A DNA stretch of 43,485 bases, from the NCBI RefSeq assembly GCF_002027555.1, contig NZ_MXAP01000113.1:1-43485 (forward strand), read 5' to 3'. Below are positions 26,241 through 35,075 of this stretch, piece by piece (positions within the stretch are counted from its first letter, which is position 1; the number at the start of each line of letters is the position of its first letter). Both the position numbers and the translations under genes were made by a program. Source of the stretch: Moraxella equi. GTDB lineage: Bacteria > Pseudomonadota > Gammaproteobacteria > Pseudomonadales > Moraxellaceae. Under the pieces are notes generated by a model that did no database searches, was not told where the DNA came from, and was given only the letters and a program-made list of their open reading frames with translations.

Positions 26241-27383
26241 ATGACCCCCTACCGCCTATCCGATGTCGCTCCTTTTCACGGCAAAAATCCCAATCAAATC
26301 AAAGTCATCGTTGGTATGTCTGGCGGTGTGGACAGCTCGGTGTCGGCTGTTTTGTTAAAAGAAGCGGGCTTTTGTGTGGAAGGCTTGTTCATGAAAAATT
26401 GGGAAGAAGATGACGGCACCGAATACTGCACCGCCATGACTGACCTTGCGGACGCACAAGCGGTGGCGAACAAAATCGGCATACCACTCCATACCGCCAA
26501 CTTTTCGGCAGAGTATTGGGACAATGTCTTTGAGCATTTTTTGGAAGAATACAGGGCAGGTCGCACGCCCAATCCTGACATTTTGTGCAACAAAGAAGTC
26601 AAATTCAAAGCCTTTTTGGATTATGCTTTGACGCTGGGGGCGGACTATATCGCCACAGGACATTATACTCGCCGAAGTTTTGAAGTGGACGGCAAGGCGC
26701 GCTTACTGCGTGGACTTGACACCAACAAAGACCAAAGTTATTTTTTACACGCAGTCGGTGGCGACAAAATCGCCAAAACGCTGTTTCCTGTGGGCGAGCT
26801 AGAAAAGTCAGAAGTACGAGCGATTGCCGAGCGGTATGAGCTTGCCACCGCCAAGAAAAAGGACAGTACGGGCATTTGCTTTATTGGCGAGCGAAAGTTT
26901 AAAGACTTTTTACAAACCTACCTACCTGCCAAACAAGGCGATATCTATACTGATCACGGTGTCAAACTAGGCAAACATGACGGCTTGATGTATTACACCA
27001 TTGGGCAACGGGGTGGCATTGGCATTGGTGGGGTGGCAAATCGCCCAGAAGAACCTTGGTTTGTGCTACATAAAGATTTGGCAAATAACCGCTTGATTGT
27101 CGGACAAGGGCACGAACACCCTTATCTCATGTCCACCACCTTGACTGCTTATAAACTTGATTGGGTCGTCAATGCACCTGCCAACGGTACAAAACTCACC
27201 GCCAAAACCCGCTACCGCCAGCCTGACCAAGAATGTACTGTTTATCTTGAAAATGACACCGTACGAGTGGTCTTTGACACCCCCCAACGAGCGGTAACGG
27301 CAGGACAATCGGTGGTCTTTTATGACGGTGATGTGTGTTTGGGTGGGGGTGTGATTGATTGGTGTGATGCGAAGGTGGGGTAA
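26241..27383 (+). CDS. mnmA: tRNA-specific 2-thiouridylase
   Basis: MnmA adds sulfur to U34 of the tRNAs for Lys, Glu and Gln, using ATP and sulfur passed through the Tus relay. The ATP-binding PP-loop is SGGVDSS (residues 27-33). The catalytic cysteines are C114 in [12 protein letters not shown] and C211 in [19 protein letters not shown] and DQSYFLHAV are further signatures. The length of 380 fits the family (E. coli 368). The first 20 residues are a short extension ahead of the PP-loop. The start has an AAGAGA ribosome site a few bases upstream. No hflD or purB follows, unlike E. coli. Confidence 0.97.
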   Translation: MTPYRLSDVAPFHGKNPNQIKVIVGMSGGVDSSVSAVLLKEAGFCVEGLFMKNWEEDDGTEYCTAMTDLADAQAVANKIGIPLHTANFSAEYWDNVFEHFLEEYRAGRTPNPDILCNKEVKFKAFLDYALTLGADYIATGHYTRRSFEVDGKARLLRGLDTNKDQSYFLHAVGGDKIAKTLFPVGELEKSEVRAIAERYELATAKKKDSTGICFIGERKFKDFLQTYLPAKQGDIYTDHGVKLGKHDGLMYYTIGQRGGIGIGGVANRPEEPWFVLHKDLANNRLIVGQGHEHPYLMSTTLTAYKLDWVVNAPANGTKLTAKTRYRQPDQECTVYLENDTVRVVFDTPQRAVTAGQSVVFYDGDVCLGGGVIDWCDAKVG

Positions 27384-27410
27384 TTAGACAACAAATGTCT
27401 ACTGGTTGTA

Positions 27411-27470
27411 AGGTGCGTCATACGCACCACTAAAATCCAAATCCCAAATAGTGTGCTGTACACACCTTTT
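27411..27470. repeat. Two REP-like palindromes
   Basis: AAGGTGCGTCATACGCACC (27411-27429) and AGTGTGCTGTACACACCTTT (about 27449-27468) lie between the convergent mnmA and ubiA genes. They resemble the hairpins at 3529-3581 and may act as terminators. Confidence 0.5.
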
Positions 27471-27488
27471 GGGATTATCGTTTAAAGT

Positions 27489-28394
27489 TTACCCATATTG
27501 CACCACCGCCAACACCGCCACATACAAAAACACATACCGCCCCACCCACGCATTTTGGCGAAAGGCAGTAAAGCAGTTTAGGCGTTCACGAGTTTTGATT
27601 TTGTCATATTGCATGGCAAACAGCCCTGCCAAACCGACCGCCAAACCACACGCAGACCACACCCCAAAAAAGCGATGCACCAACGCTGTCATAATGACCA
27701 AAAACACACCATTTAACACCATAATAAAATAAACATCTTTGTCGCCAAACCATTTTTCAAACAAAATGGCGGTGGATTTTACCCCAATCTTGACATCATC
27801 ATCCTTGTCGCACATGGCGTACATCGTATCATACGCCACCGTCCAGCACATATAGGCAACAAAGACAAGCCAGCCCCATTTATCCACCGTGCCAATGCTC
27901 GCCACATACGCCATAGGCACCGCCCAACCGAACGCCATTGCCAAAACAACCTGTGGCAAATGCGTGTAACGCTTCATAAACGGATAAATAAAGGCAAGAA
28001 ATACCGCCACCAGCGACCAATAAAACACTTGTACTGGCAAAAAAAAGAGGAAACACGCCGACAATCCCGACAAGCCCACAAAGGTCAAAACGGCAGTTTT
28101 GGCGGACAGTCGCCCGTCTGCCAGTGGGCGGTTTTTGGTGCGTTTGACTTGCCCGTCCACCTTGCGGTCGGCAAAGTCGTTAATGGCACAGCCTGATGCT
28201 CGCATAAGCACCGCCCCAAGCGTAAAAATGACAATATGAGCCACGCTTGGCAGTCGTCCATAACTGGCACTTGCCAAAAACAACGCCCACAAAGTCGGAT
28301 AAAGGAGCAGTTCCGTCCCCACAGGCTTATCAAAACGGGTGAGTTGTAGCCATGCGATGAGTTTGTCTTTAAAGGTGTAAGTGGTTGCGGTCAT
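27489..28394 (-). CDS. ubiA: 4-hydroxybenzoate octaprenyltransferase
   Basis: UbiA attaches the polyprenyl chain to 4-hydroxybenzoate in the inner membrane, the first membrane step of ubiquinone synthesis. The first Asp-rich motif is [23 protein letters not shown] and the second is [21 protein letters not shown]. Both bind magnesium-diphosphate. About eight to nine membrane helices fit the family, and the length of 301 is close to E. coli UbiA (290). ubiC is not adjacent. ubiE and ubiB follow 2-5 kb away on the other strand. Confidence 0.96.
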   Translation of the reverse strand: MTATTYTFKDKLIAWLQLTRFDKPVGTELLLYPTLWALFLASASYGRLPSVAHIVIFTLGAVLMRASGCAINDFADRKVDGQVKRTKNRPLADGRLSAKTAVLTFVGLSGLSACFLFFLPVQVFYWSLVAVFLAFIYPFMKRYTHLPQVVLAMAFGWAVPMAYVASIGTVDKWGWLVFVAYMCWTVAYDTMYAMCDKDDDVKIGVKSTAILFEKWFGDKDVYFIMVLNGVFLVIMTALVHRFFGVWSACGLAVGLAGLFAMQYDKIKTRERLNCFTAFRQNAWVGRYVFLYVAVLAVVQYG

Positions 28395-28581
28395 GATGTC
28401 AAATGGTTAATTTTTGGGGTATTTTATCATAAAGCCTTTTTTATATAACAATGAAAAATGGTTTATATTTAAAAAATCGTTATATATTCTGCCCAAGCCC
28501 CAATTATTTTTAAAATAAAAAATGACAAACCAAAATTTTTTGTTAAAATAAACCCCCAAATACTTTTTTAACGGAAAAACC

Positions 28582-29898
28582 ATGGCAGACAGCACCGAAC
28601 ACCCAATCCTAACCATAGACCCACGCACGCACGTGGCGGATTTGCCTTTTATCGACTACCAAGACGACACGCTATTTATTGACAACGTCAGCACCAAAAC
28701 CCTAGCCCAAACTTACGGCACACCGCTTTATGTGTACAGCAAAAACGCCCTACTTGCCAATTACCGTGCCTATGTGGAGAGTTTCGCCCCCTTGTCAGAC
28801 GTGCAGATTTGCTATGCGGTCAAATCCAACTCAAACCTTGCCGTCCTTGCCACGCTTGCCCATGCAGGGGCAGGTTTTGACATCGTCTCATCAGGCGAGC
28901 TTGCCCGTGTATTAAAAGCGGGCGGACAGGCGGACAAAGTCGTCTATTCGGGCGTGGGCAAAACCAAAAGCGACATCGCCATCGCCTTAAATGCAGGGGT
29001 TGGGTGCTTTAATGTCGAAGCGATGAGCGAGATTGAACTCATCAGCCAAGTGGCAAGTGAGCTTGGCAAAACCGCCCCCATTGCCCTGCGTATCAACCCC
29101 GATGTAGATGCCAAAACGCACCCTTATATCTCCACAGGCATGAAAGATAACAAATTTGGTATCAGTCATGATAACGCCCTAGACGCTTATCGTTTTGCTA
29201 CCTCCCTGCCAAACCTTGACATCATCGGCATAGACTGCCACATCGGCTCACAGCTCACCGACACTCAGCCTTTTGTGGACGCTTTGGATAAAGTCATTGA
29301 GATGATTGACGAGCTGTACGCACAGGGCATTAGCCTACGCCATGTGGATTTGGGTGGGGGCTTGGGCGTGCGTTATACCGATGAGACCCCTGCCAGCGTG
29401 AGCGAATACGCCAACGCCCTACTGCCTAAACTGCTTGATTTACAAGAAAAATACGGTCTAGGGCTACACCTAGAACCAGGGCGAAACATCTCTGCCAATG
29501 CAGGGGTACTGCTGACAAATGTGGACGTACTAAAACCCACCGAACACAAAAACTTTGCCATTGTAGATGCGTCCATGTGCGAACTCATGCGACCTGCTCT
29601 TTATGGCTCGGTTATGGCGGTTATCCCTGCCGATTTGACCACCGCCACCGCTCCCCAAGTGTGGGACATAGTCGGCTCGGTGTGTGAGTCGTCCGACTTT
29701 TTGGCAAAAAATCGCACGCTTGCCCTAAACGTGGGCGACACCCTTGCCATCACAGGAGCAGGGGCGTATGGCTTTGTCATGGCAAGCAACTACAACACCC
29801 GCCCCAGACCTGCCGAGATTATGTGCGATAACGACTTTCATCGAGTCGTGCGTGAGCGTGAGAGCTTGGATGATTTGTGGCGTGGCGAGAGCGTTTAA
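28582..29898 (+). CDS. lysA: Diaminopimelate decarboxylase
   Basis: LysA performs the last step of lysine synthesis, decarboxylating meso-diaminopimelate with pyridoxal phosphate. The PLP lysine is K81 in ICYAVKSNSNLAVL. GAGFDIVSSGELARVLKAG, HIGSQLTD, HVDLGGGLGVRY and LEPGRNISANAG are the barrel motifs. CESSDFLAKNR holds the active-site Cys, and GAYGFVMASNYNTRPRPAE follows. The length of 438 is slightly above the usual 415-420 because of about 30 N-terminal residues. It diverges from ubiA over 187 bases. No dapF or lppL follows, an arrangement found in some other gammaproteobacteria. Confidence 0.97.
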   Translation: MADSTEHPILTIDPRTHVADLPFIDYQDDTLFIDNVSTKTLAQTYGTPLYVYSKNALLANYRAYVESFAPLSDVQICYAVKSNSNLAVLATLAHAGAGFDIVSSGELARVLKAGGQADKVVYSGVGKTKSDIAIALNAGVGCFNVEAMSEIELISQVASELGKTAPIALRINPDVDAKTHPYISTGMKDNKFGISHDNALDAYRFATSLPNLDIIGIDCHIGSQLTDTQPFVDALDKVIEMIDELYAQGISLRHVDLGGGLGVRYTDETPASVSEYANALLPKLLDLQEKYGLGLHLEPGRNISANAGVLLTNVDVLKPTEHKNFAIVDASMCELMRPALYGSVMAVIPADLTTATAPQVWDIVGSVCESSDFLAKNRTLALNVGDTLAITGAGAYGFVMASNYNTRPRPAEIMCDNDFHRVVRERESLDDLWRGESV

Positions 29899-29968
29899 TA
29901 CCAAAACCGACCAGTTGGTATGTTTTATGGTAACACAACCGTTTAAATCGCCATGATTTTAAATAAAA

Positions 29969-30090
29969 TAGGAGTGCAGGGACTGGCTCTGCACGCCTTG
30001 TGAAAAACAATACCATCAAGTCCCACAAACACAACCTTTTAACCCAACTTTTAACTCAGCCTTAACCCATTTAACCCCACTTTAACCCAC
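29969..30090. repeat. Palindrome and degenerate TTTAACCCA repeats
   Basis: GTGCAGGGACTGGCTCTGCAC (about 29975-29995) is a relative of the GGCGTGCTGAGCACGCC hairpins, followed by CCTTGTG...ATCAAG as in those repeats. Then 30036-30090 holds five imperfect copies of a TTTAACCCA-like unit. The stretch lies between lysA and the next gene. Confidence 0.45.
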
Positions 30091-30106
30091 CAACAAAATT
30101 AACACC

Positions 30107-30811
30107 ATGTCCCAAATCCAGACCCTAGTCGATATGCTAAAAGCCTATCAAGCCCTACCCCATCACACCAACCCTGCCCTAAAACAGGCACTTGGTGACG
30201 TGCAAGCATGGCAAAAGGCTCGTATCAAACGAACCAATCACGCCCTATTTACTGATGGCAAAACCGCCCCACTTGCCAATTATCTCATTGAGCGGATTTA
30301 TGGCGATGATGATTTTGACGTGCTTGCCGACCAGCTTCTGACCGCAGGGACGAACGCCCTAAACGGCTCGGGCAAACTTGAAAAGCTCATCCCCACCAAC
30401 GCCTTAGGGGCAGGCGTGCTTGGCGTGCAGTCGGCAGTTCATGCCATCCGTCTTGATTTGGCATTGGCAACGTCCTTACTGGCTGACTTTGGCGAGCGTT
30501 ACGCCAATGGGGGCATTGATGACACGCTCATGCATGACGTGTATCGGCACGTCAATGCCAAAGACGAACGCATCGCCCAAATCCACACCATCAAAGACGT
30601 GTGCGAGCAGTCTTATAAATATTTTAATTCTTTTATTCTACAAAACGCCTTTAAACTTGCCAAAGGCATGGCATACGATAACGGCTATCAGCTCCTATAC
30701 GACTTCATCGGGGACGGCTTGGTTGCCATGGCACCCCTAAAACGCATTGATGATTTTACCGTGCCGTTTGTGGCAAATGAGCTTGTCGTTATTCATGAAA
30801 TTCATGAATGA
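30107..30811 (+). CDS. Unrecognised conserved-type protein upstream of ubiE
   Basis: This is a soluble, helix-rich protein of 234 residues without signal peptide or membrane segments. The stretch KRTNHALFTDGKTAPLANYLIERIYG resembles the 'R..F......A..FFLEELYG' region of a Moraxellaceae/Acinetobacter family that databases name after its FFLEELY motif. I give that assignment moderate weight. No catalytic motif is evident. It is followed 83 bases later by ubiE, with a hairpin between them, so co-transcription is possible but not certain. A role in quinone synthesis is not supported by the sequence itself. Confidence 0.85.
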   Translation: MSQIQTLVDMLKAYQALPHHTNPALKQALGDVQAWQKARIKRTNHALFTDGKTAPLANYLIERIYGDDDFDVLADQLLTAGTNALNGSGKLEKLIPTNALGAGVLGVQSAVHAIRLDLALATSLLADFGERYANGGIDDTLMHDVYRHVNAKDERIAQIHTIKDVCEQSYKYFNSFILQNAFKLAKGMAYDNGYQLLYDFIGDGLVAMAPLKRIDDFTVPFVANELVVIHEIHE

Positions 30812-30826
30812 ATTTTTAATTTTCCC

Positions 30827-30875
30827 AAAACACGCCCATTCTTGCCCAAATTAGCGTATAATAAGGGCGTGTTTT
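30827..30875 (+). terminator. Long-loop hairpin before ubiE
   Basis: AAAACACGCCC (30827-30837) pairs perfectly with GGGCGTGTTTT (30865-30875), followed by TAAATTTG. The loop is 27 bases and contains TATAAT (30857-30862). It may be a terminator of the upstream gene or part of the ubiE promoter/leader. Confidence 0.45.
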
Positions 30876-30894
30876 TAAATTTGGAAAAATAGCC

Positions 30895-31776
30895 ATGACC
30901 GACAACGACTTCACCAATCCTAACATCCTACCCACAGGCAAGCCCCAAGGACAATCCGCCATGCAAACCCCTGCCAATGGCGAAACCGCCCACGCCAACA
31001 CCCAAACTGACAACCGCTATTCTGAAAACATTGGCGAAACCACCCATTTTGGTTACCAAACCGTCAATGCCCACGACAAACAGGCAAAAGTCGGACAAGT
31101 ATTTACATCGGTCGCCACCAAATACGACATCATGAACGACTTGATGAGCTTTGGCATTCACAGGCTTTGGAAGCGTTTTGCCATTAAGATGAGTGGCGTG
31201 CGTGCAGGACAAAGTGTCCTTGACATCGCAGGCGGTACAGGCGATTTGGCAAAAGTATTTAGTAAAGAAGTCGCCCGCTCGGGTCGTGTGGTCTTATCCG
31301 ACATCAACGAAGCCATGCTGGAAGTGGGTCGCACACGACTTATCAATGCAGGGTACAACAACGTGGATTTTGTGCTTGCCAATGCCGAAACCTTAGAACC
31401 CTTTGCTGATAATTCGTTTGACTTAGTTACCATCAGCTTTGGACTGCGTAACGTTACCGACAAACAAAAAGCCCTAGAAGCCATGTGGCGTGTGCTAAAA
31501 CCAGGCGGACGACTTTTGGTGTTAGAGTTTAGCAAGCCTGTATTTGAGCCGTTGTCAAAAGCGTATGATTTGTACTCTTTTACCGCCCTACCGCTCATGG
31601 GGAAGATTGTTGCCAATGACAGCGAAAGCTATCAGTATCTGGCAGAGAGTATCCGCATGCACCCAGACCAAGCCACGCTAAAAGCCATGATGGAACAAGC
31701 AGGGTTTGTCAATTGTGATTATCACAATCTCACAGGCGGTATCGTGGCAGTACATCGTGGCTTTAAGGCTCGTTGA
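30895..31776 (+). CDS. ubiE: Ubiquinone/menaquinone C-methyltransferase UbiE
   Basis: UbiE methylates the quinone ring (2-polyprenyl-6-methoxy-benzoquinol) with S-adenosylmethionine. The catalytic part starts near residue 45. [21 protein letters not shown] is the family signature, [15 protein letters not shown] is the SAM-binding motif, and [14 protein letters not shown] and [14 protein letters not shown] follow. [19 protein letters not shown] and [12 protein letters not shown] close it. At 293 residues it is about 40 longer than E. coli UbiE (251) because of an Asn/Thr/Gln-rich, probably disordered N-terminus. A later start is possible, but the ATG at 30895 has reasonable spacing. ubiB follows after a 204-base repeat-filled gap. 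Confidence 0.96.
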   Translation: MTDNDFTNPNILPTGKPQGQSAMQTPANGETAHANTQTDNRYSENIGETTHFGYQTVNAHDKQAKVGQVFTSVATKYDIMNDLMSFGIHRLWKRFAIKMSGVRAGQSVLDIAGGTGDLAKVFSKEVARSGRVVLSDINEAMLEVGRTRLINAGYNNVDFVLANAETLEPFADNSFDLVTISFGLRNVTDKQKALEAMWRVLKPGGRLLVLEFSKPVFEPLSKAYDLYSFTALPLMGKIVANDSESYQYLAESIRMHPDQATLKAMMEQAGFVNCDYHNLTGGIVAVHRGFKAR

Positions 31777-31807
31777 TTTTTTATATCATTTAACTTCAAA
31801 TATACTC

Positions 31808-31875
31808 GGGCGTGGAAAGCACGCCCCTACAAAAGCATTTTAAAATTGTGGGCGAATGTCATTTACCCCTACAAT
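31808..31875. repeat. Two REP-like palindromes between ubiE and ubiB
   Basis: GGGCGTGGAAAGCACGCCC (31808-31826) and GGGCGAATGTCATTTACCCC (31850-31869) each end with CTACAA. They belong to the two palindrome types seen elsewhere. An apparent N-terminal extension of ubiB is read from this DNA and is not real. Confidence 0.6.
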
Positions 31876-31980
31876 CCATTTAAAATTAAAGGTTTTAAAT
31901 GCCTGCCCCGAAAGGTAGATTTTACCCATTTGCCTTTTGTCTTTTTAAACCCCCTTTTATCAAACCCATTTTACCTAACC

Positions 31981-33612
31981 ATGCTCATCTCTTATAAAAA
32001 CCGCCTGTTTGACCTATATCGCATTTGTGCCAAATACCGCCTTGACACGCATTTTGCGGACGTACCAGAGCTTGCCCCCTTGGTACGGCTCATCAAAATG
32101 CACCCTGCCAGTATCGGCAAATCGCACAACCCATTGGGGGTCAAGCTCGCCTTAGAAGAGATGGGAACGCTGTTTTTAAAGCTCGGGCAACTGCTCTCCA
32201 CCCGCTCTGACCTACTGCCCCCTGACATCATCGCCCAATTATCGCTACTACAAGATAAAGTCGCCCCCTTTGACGTTGAGATTTTAAAACGCGAAATAGA
32301 ACACCCCAAAACAGGGCTGGGCAAGCCAATTGGTGAGATATTTAGCCGATTTGATAAAAAGCCACTCGCTGCCGCCAGTATCGCCCAAGTGCATACCGCT
32401 TGCTTGCCTGACGGTCGAGAAGTGGTCGTTAAAGTCGTCCGCCCCGACATTCGCCCTGTCATCATCAAGGATTTTGAACTGCTTCGGGAGCTGGCAGGCT
32501 ACCTATCAGCTCGTATGGAGTCGGCTCGGGCGGTGCATATCGCGAGTATCGTGGAAGACTACCGCCAAATCATGCTAAATGAGCTTGATTTGACCTTGGA
32601 GTCCGCCAACGCCACTCGCATGAGAGCTAACTTCACAAACTCGCCACTCATCTATATCCCCGAAGTCTATATGGCAAACAAGTCGGTCATGGTCTCGGAG
32701 CGGATTTTTGGTGTGCCGATTAGCCAGACGGATAAATTTGACGCCTTGGGCTATGACCGTGCCGTCCTTGCCAAAAATGGCTTGACGATATTTTTTACCC
32801 AAGTGTTTCGGGATAACTTTTTTCATGCCGACATGCACCCTGGTAACATCTTTGTGGAAACCCTGCCAGACGGTCAAGCGGTGGCAAATCCACGCTATTT
32901 GGGGCTAGATTGTGCGATTATGGGGCAACTTGCCCCCGATGACCAGCTCGTTGTCGCTCGTATGCTCCTATCGGTCATGAATGGCAACTACACCACGCTG
33001 GTGGACATCATCAGCCACGCAGGGTGGATACCACCGTCCGCCGACAAGCACGCTCTTATCGCAGACATGGCTCGCACGGTCAGCCCCATGGTGTCTAAGC
33101 CCATGAGTGAGCTTGATTTTGCGGGGATATTGTTTGAGATTTTAAACATCGCTCGCCGTCATCAGATGAGCATACCGCCACAGCTTATGCTACTGCTAAA
33201 AACGCTCGTCCACGTGGAAGGGCTTGGGCGTGAACTATATCCTGACCTTGATATTTGGTCGCTTGCCAAGCCGATTTTGACCGATTGGGTAAAATCACAG
33301 CTTGACCCCACACGTCTATTGAATGATTTTTATGACAAATTGCCCGAGCATCTACTGTCCGCCACTGACCTGCCCAAACTTACCACCCAAAGTATCCAAT
33401 CACTTGCCACGCTTGGCGGACGACAGGAAAAACAACTAAGAGAAATCCAAGCCCTACGAGCCGATTTTTTAAACCAAAAACGCCATGACTGGATGGCGTT
33501 GGGCGGATTTTTTGCCTTTATCGCCATTGGGCTGACCGTGCCGATTTGGTGGGTGGGCGTGGTGTTTCATGTATTGGCATTGGGGTTTGTGGCGTGGCGG
33601 GTGTTGGCGTGA
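31981..33612 (+). CDS. ubiB: Ubiquinone synthesis ATPase/kinase-like protein UbiB
   Basis: UbiB is an ADCK-type atypical kinase/ATPase at the inner membrane needed for ubiquinone synthesis. The diagnostic KxGQ motif is KLGQ (residues 67-70) in MGTLFLKLGQLLSTRSDLLP. An alanine-rich loop AAASIAQVHTA replaces the usual glycine-rich loop. The ATP-site lysine is in EVVVKVVRP, and the catalytic core is FFHADMHPGNIFV followed by LDCAIMGQL. Two C-terminal membrane helices end the protein. The ATG at 31981 gives 543 residues, against 546 in E. coli. The frame is open upstream to 31846, but that part lies in repeats. ubiJ, which sits between ubiE and ubiB in E. coli, is absent here. Confidence 0.96.
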   Translation: MLISYKNRLFDLYRICAKYRLDTHFADVPELAPLVRLIKMHPASIGKSHNPLGVKLALEEMGTLFLKLGQLLSTRSDLLPPDIIAQLSLLQDKVAPFDVEILKREIEHPKTGLGKPIGEIFSRFDKKPLAAASIAQVHTACLPDGREVVVKVVRPDIRPVIIKDFELLRELAGYLSARMESARAVHIASIVEDYRQIMLNELDLTLESANATRMRANFTNSPLIYIPEVYMANKSVMVSERIFGVPISQTDKFDALGYDRAVLAKNGLTIFFTQVFRDNFFHADMHPGNIFVETLPDGQAVANPRYLGLDCAIMGQLAPDDQLVVARMLLSVMNGNYTTLVDIISHAGWIPPSADKHALIADMARTVSPMVSKPMSELDFAGILFEILNIARRHQMSIPPQLMLLLKTLVHVEGLGRELYPDLDIWSLAKPILTDWVKSQLDPTRLLNDFYDKLPEHLLSATDLPKLTTQSIQSLATLGGRQEKQLREIQALRADFLNQKRHDWMALGGFFAFIAIGLTVPIWWVGVVFHVLALGFVAWRVLA

Positions 33613-33633
33613 TTTTTATCAAGGTTAAATAAT

Positions 33634-34698
33634 ATGACATACTTTATTTTAGGCAAAGATTCCTATTTGGATGCACAAGAAACTTATAGCAATTTTTTGC
33701 AGGATGATAATTATATCAAACTATATAGAGGCTCGGACTTAAAAACAATTGCTGATATTTTTAACAAAGAAATACCAACAAACAGACCACTTCAACAATA
33801 CTACCGCGAACTGTCTGATGAAATATACAAGATAGGTTGCAAATCCAATGCCTTTATTAATCAACATCTAACCATACAACAATATGGGCATACAGATAAG
33901 TCTATGTTTGAATTGAAATGCATAGAAAGAACAGATAGCGAAATATTTGAAGGTATTTTTGAGAAACTCAAGATGCATATCATTGAAAACAAAAACCCCC
34001 AAAAAAAGTCAGTTGAACCATTTAAGAAAAACAATGTTGATTTTTGTGAGCAACTAAAAAAGATAGATAATGGTCATATAGAATTAATTAGCAACCTATC
34101 ACCTAACGAGAAGATATTAATTCGTGATTATTATCTAGCACTTCTACATCGCTTATATTATAGGGACTTTCATAAAATAAGCCCACTTTTATCAACCTCT
34201 GAAAGCAAAGAAGAAACTTACCACTTCCTAAAAAGCGGACAAGAGAAAACTCACAGTATTATTTTTGAGTACATGCTTCCCAAAGATCCAGACTTACTAC
34301 ACATATATGCTATACCACACACCATAACAGAAAATGCAAAAATTATTCAATTATTAGAAAAAAGTAGCCTGCCAATCATTAAAGAGTTCCCTTACAAAGA
34401 ACAAAAGGAATATAGCATTAAAAGAAGGCTTTTCTCTCATTTAATGCTTAGCATATCTTTTTATGATAATGAATATGGCAATGACAAGCCTTACACAATA
34501 ATAAACCCTAGCATTAACAATTTTAATGTAGAACTAGGCATATTTGACATCAATCAAGAAACCTTTTTTGCAGATATTATAAAAACTAACTATTGTCAAT
34601 ATACTGAATTTTTACATGAAGATCGGATTTTTCACTCCCAAAAAATTTCAAACGATTTGCCAAATAACGTAGAAATTTTCATATTTCCCGATTCTTAA
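33634..34698 (+). CDS. AT-rich orphan protein, possible ADP-ribosyltransferase fold
   Basis: This 354-residue protein is not recognised with certainty. Its codons are much richer in A and T than its neighbours, and the protein is rich in Ile, Lys, Asn and Glu, so it was probably acquired. It has no signal peptide or membrane segment. Three widely spaced motifs fit an R-S-E class ADP-ribosyltransferase: LYRG with R32, HKISPLLSTSES with STS at 187-189, and YKEQKEYSIKRRLFSHLML with Q257-x-E259. About 150 residues separate the first two, longer than usual, so an inserted helical domain would be needed. It starts 21 bases after ubiB. No obvious antitoxin or partner gene is next to it. CDS status is firm. 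The enzyme class is a hypothesis. Confidence 0.85.
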   Translation: MTYFILGKDSYLDAQETYSNFLQDDNYIKLYRGSDLKTIADIFNKEIPTNRPLQQYYRELSDEIYKIGCKSNAFINQHLTIQQYGHTDKSMFELKCIERTDSEIFEGIFEKLKMHIIENKNPQKKSVEPFKKNNVDFCEQLKKIDNGHIELISNLSPNEKILIRDYYLALLHRLYYRDFHKISPLLSTSESKEETYHFLKSGQEKTHSIIFEYMLPKDPDLLHIYAIPHTITENAKIIQLLEKSSLPIIKEFPYKEQKEYSIKRRLFSHLMLSISFYDNEYGNDKPYTIINPSINNFNVELGIFDINQETFFADIIKTNYCQYTEFLHEDRIFHSQKISNDLPNNVEIFIFPDS

Positions 34699-34737
34699 TT
34701 AATAATAGCAGTACCACACCCACCAACCCTTTAAATA

Positions 34738-34763
34738 AAAAAGGCGACATAACTCGCCTTTTT
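34738..34763. terminator. Bidirectional terminator
   Basis: AAAAAGGCGA (34738-34747) pairs with TCGCCTTTTT (34754-34763) between the convergent orphan gene and the DUF1315 gene. Confidence 0.85.
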
Positions 34764-34765
34764 AA

Positions 34766-35053
34766 TCACTTAAACTTCACAGGTCGCTCGGCATTGGGAT
34801 AATGATGTTCATGCTCGACATCACACTCTTCACCCACCGTTGCCCCCTTATCATCCTTAGGCTTTTCAATATAGCCTGTGCGTTCTTCTACGGACAGGTA
34901 CTCATGCTCCCACACCATGACCGCTTGCATACAGGTTTGGCGTTGTTCGTCCGTTAGGCGAACGCCATTATCCCATTTGCCAATCTCAATGGCGGTGCGG
35001 AATTTGGCGACGATTTCGGGGGTTAGGCTGTTTAGGATGTCTTGTTTGTTCAT
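34766..35053 (-). CDS. YeaC-like DUF1315 protein
   Basis: This is a 95-residue protein of the DUF1315 (YeaC) family, function unknown. The typical core is visible: LTPEIVAKFRTAIEIGKWDNGVRLT followed by EQRQTCMQAVMVWEHEYL and a Gly-Tyr turn. The C-terminal tail is acidic and His-rich (GEECDVEHEHHYPNAERPVKFK). It follows the YjgR-like gene by 22 bases on the same strand, so the two probably share a transcript. Confidence 0.9.
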   Translation of the reverse strand: MNKQDILNSLTPEIVAKFRTAIEIGKWDNGVRLTDEQRQTCMQAVMVWEHEYLSVEERTGYIEKPKDDKGATVGEECDVEHEHHYPNAERPVKFK

Positions 35054-35075
35054 GTTTAACCTTTTTGATTTTGGA

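Noticed and set aside
30842..30862. TTGCCC...TATAAT as a promoter of ubiE
   Set aside because: The spacer is only nine bases. The -10 alone is not enough, and it lies in a hairpin loop.
31846..31980. N-terminal extension of ubiB starting at TTG 31846
   Set aside because: It is read from REP-like repeat DNA. Family length and the MLISYKNRLFDLYRI start support 31981.
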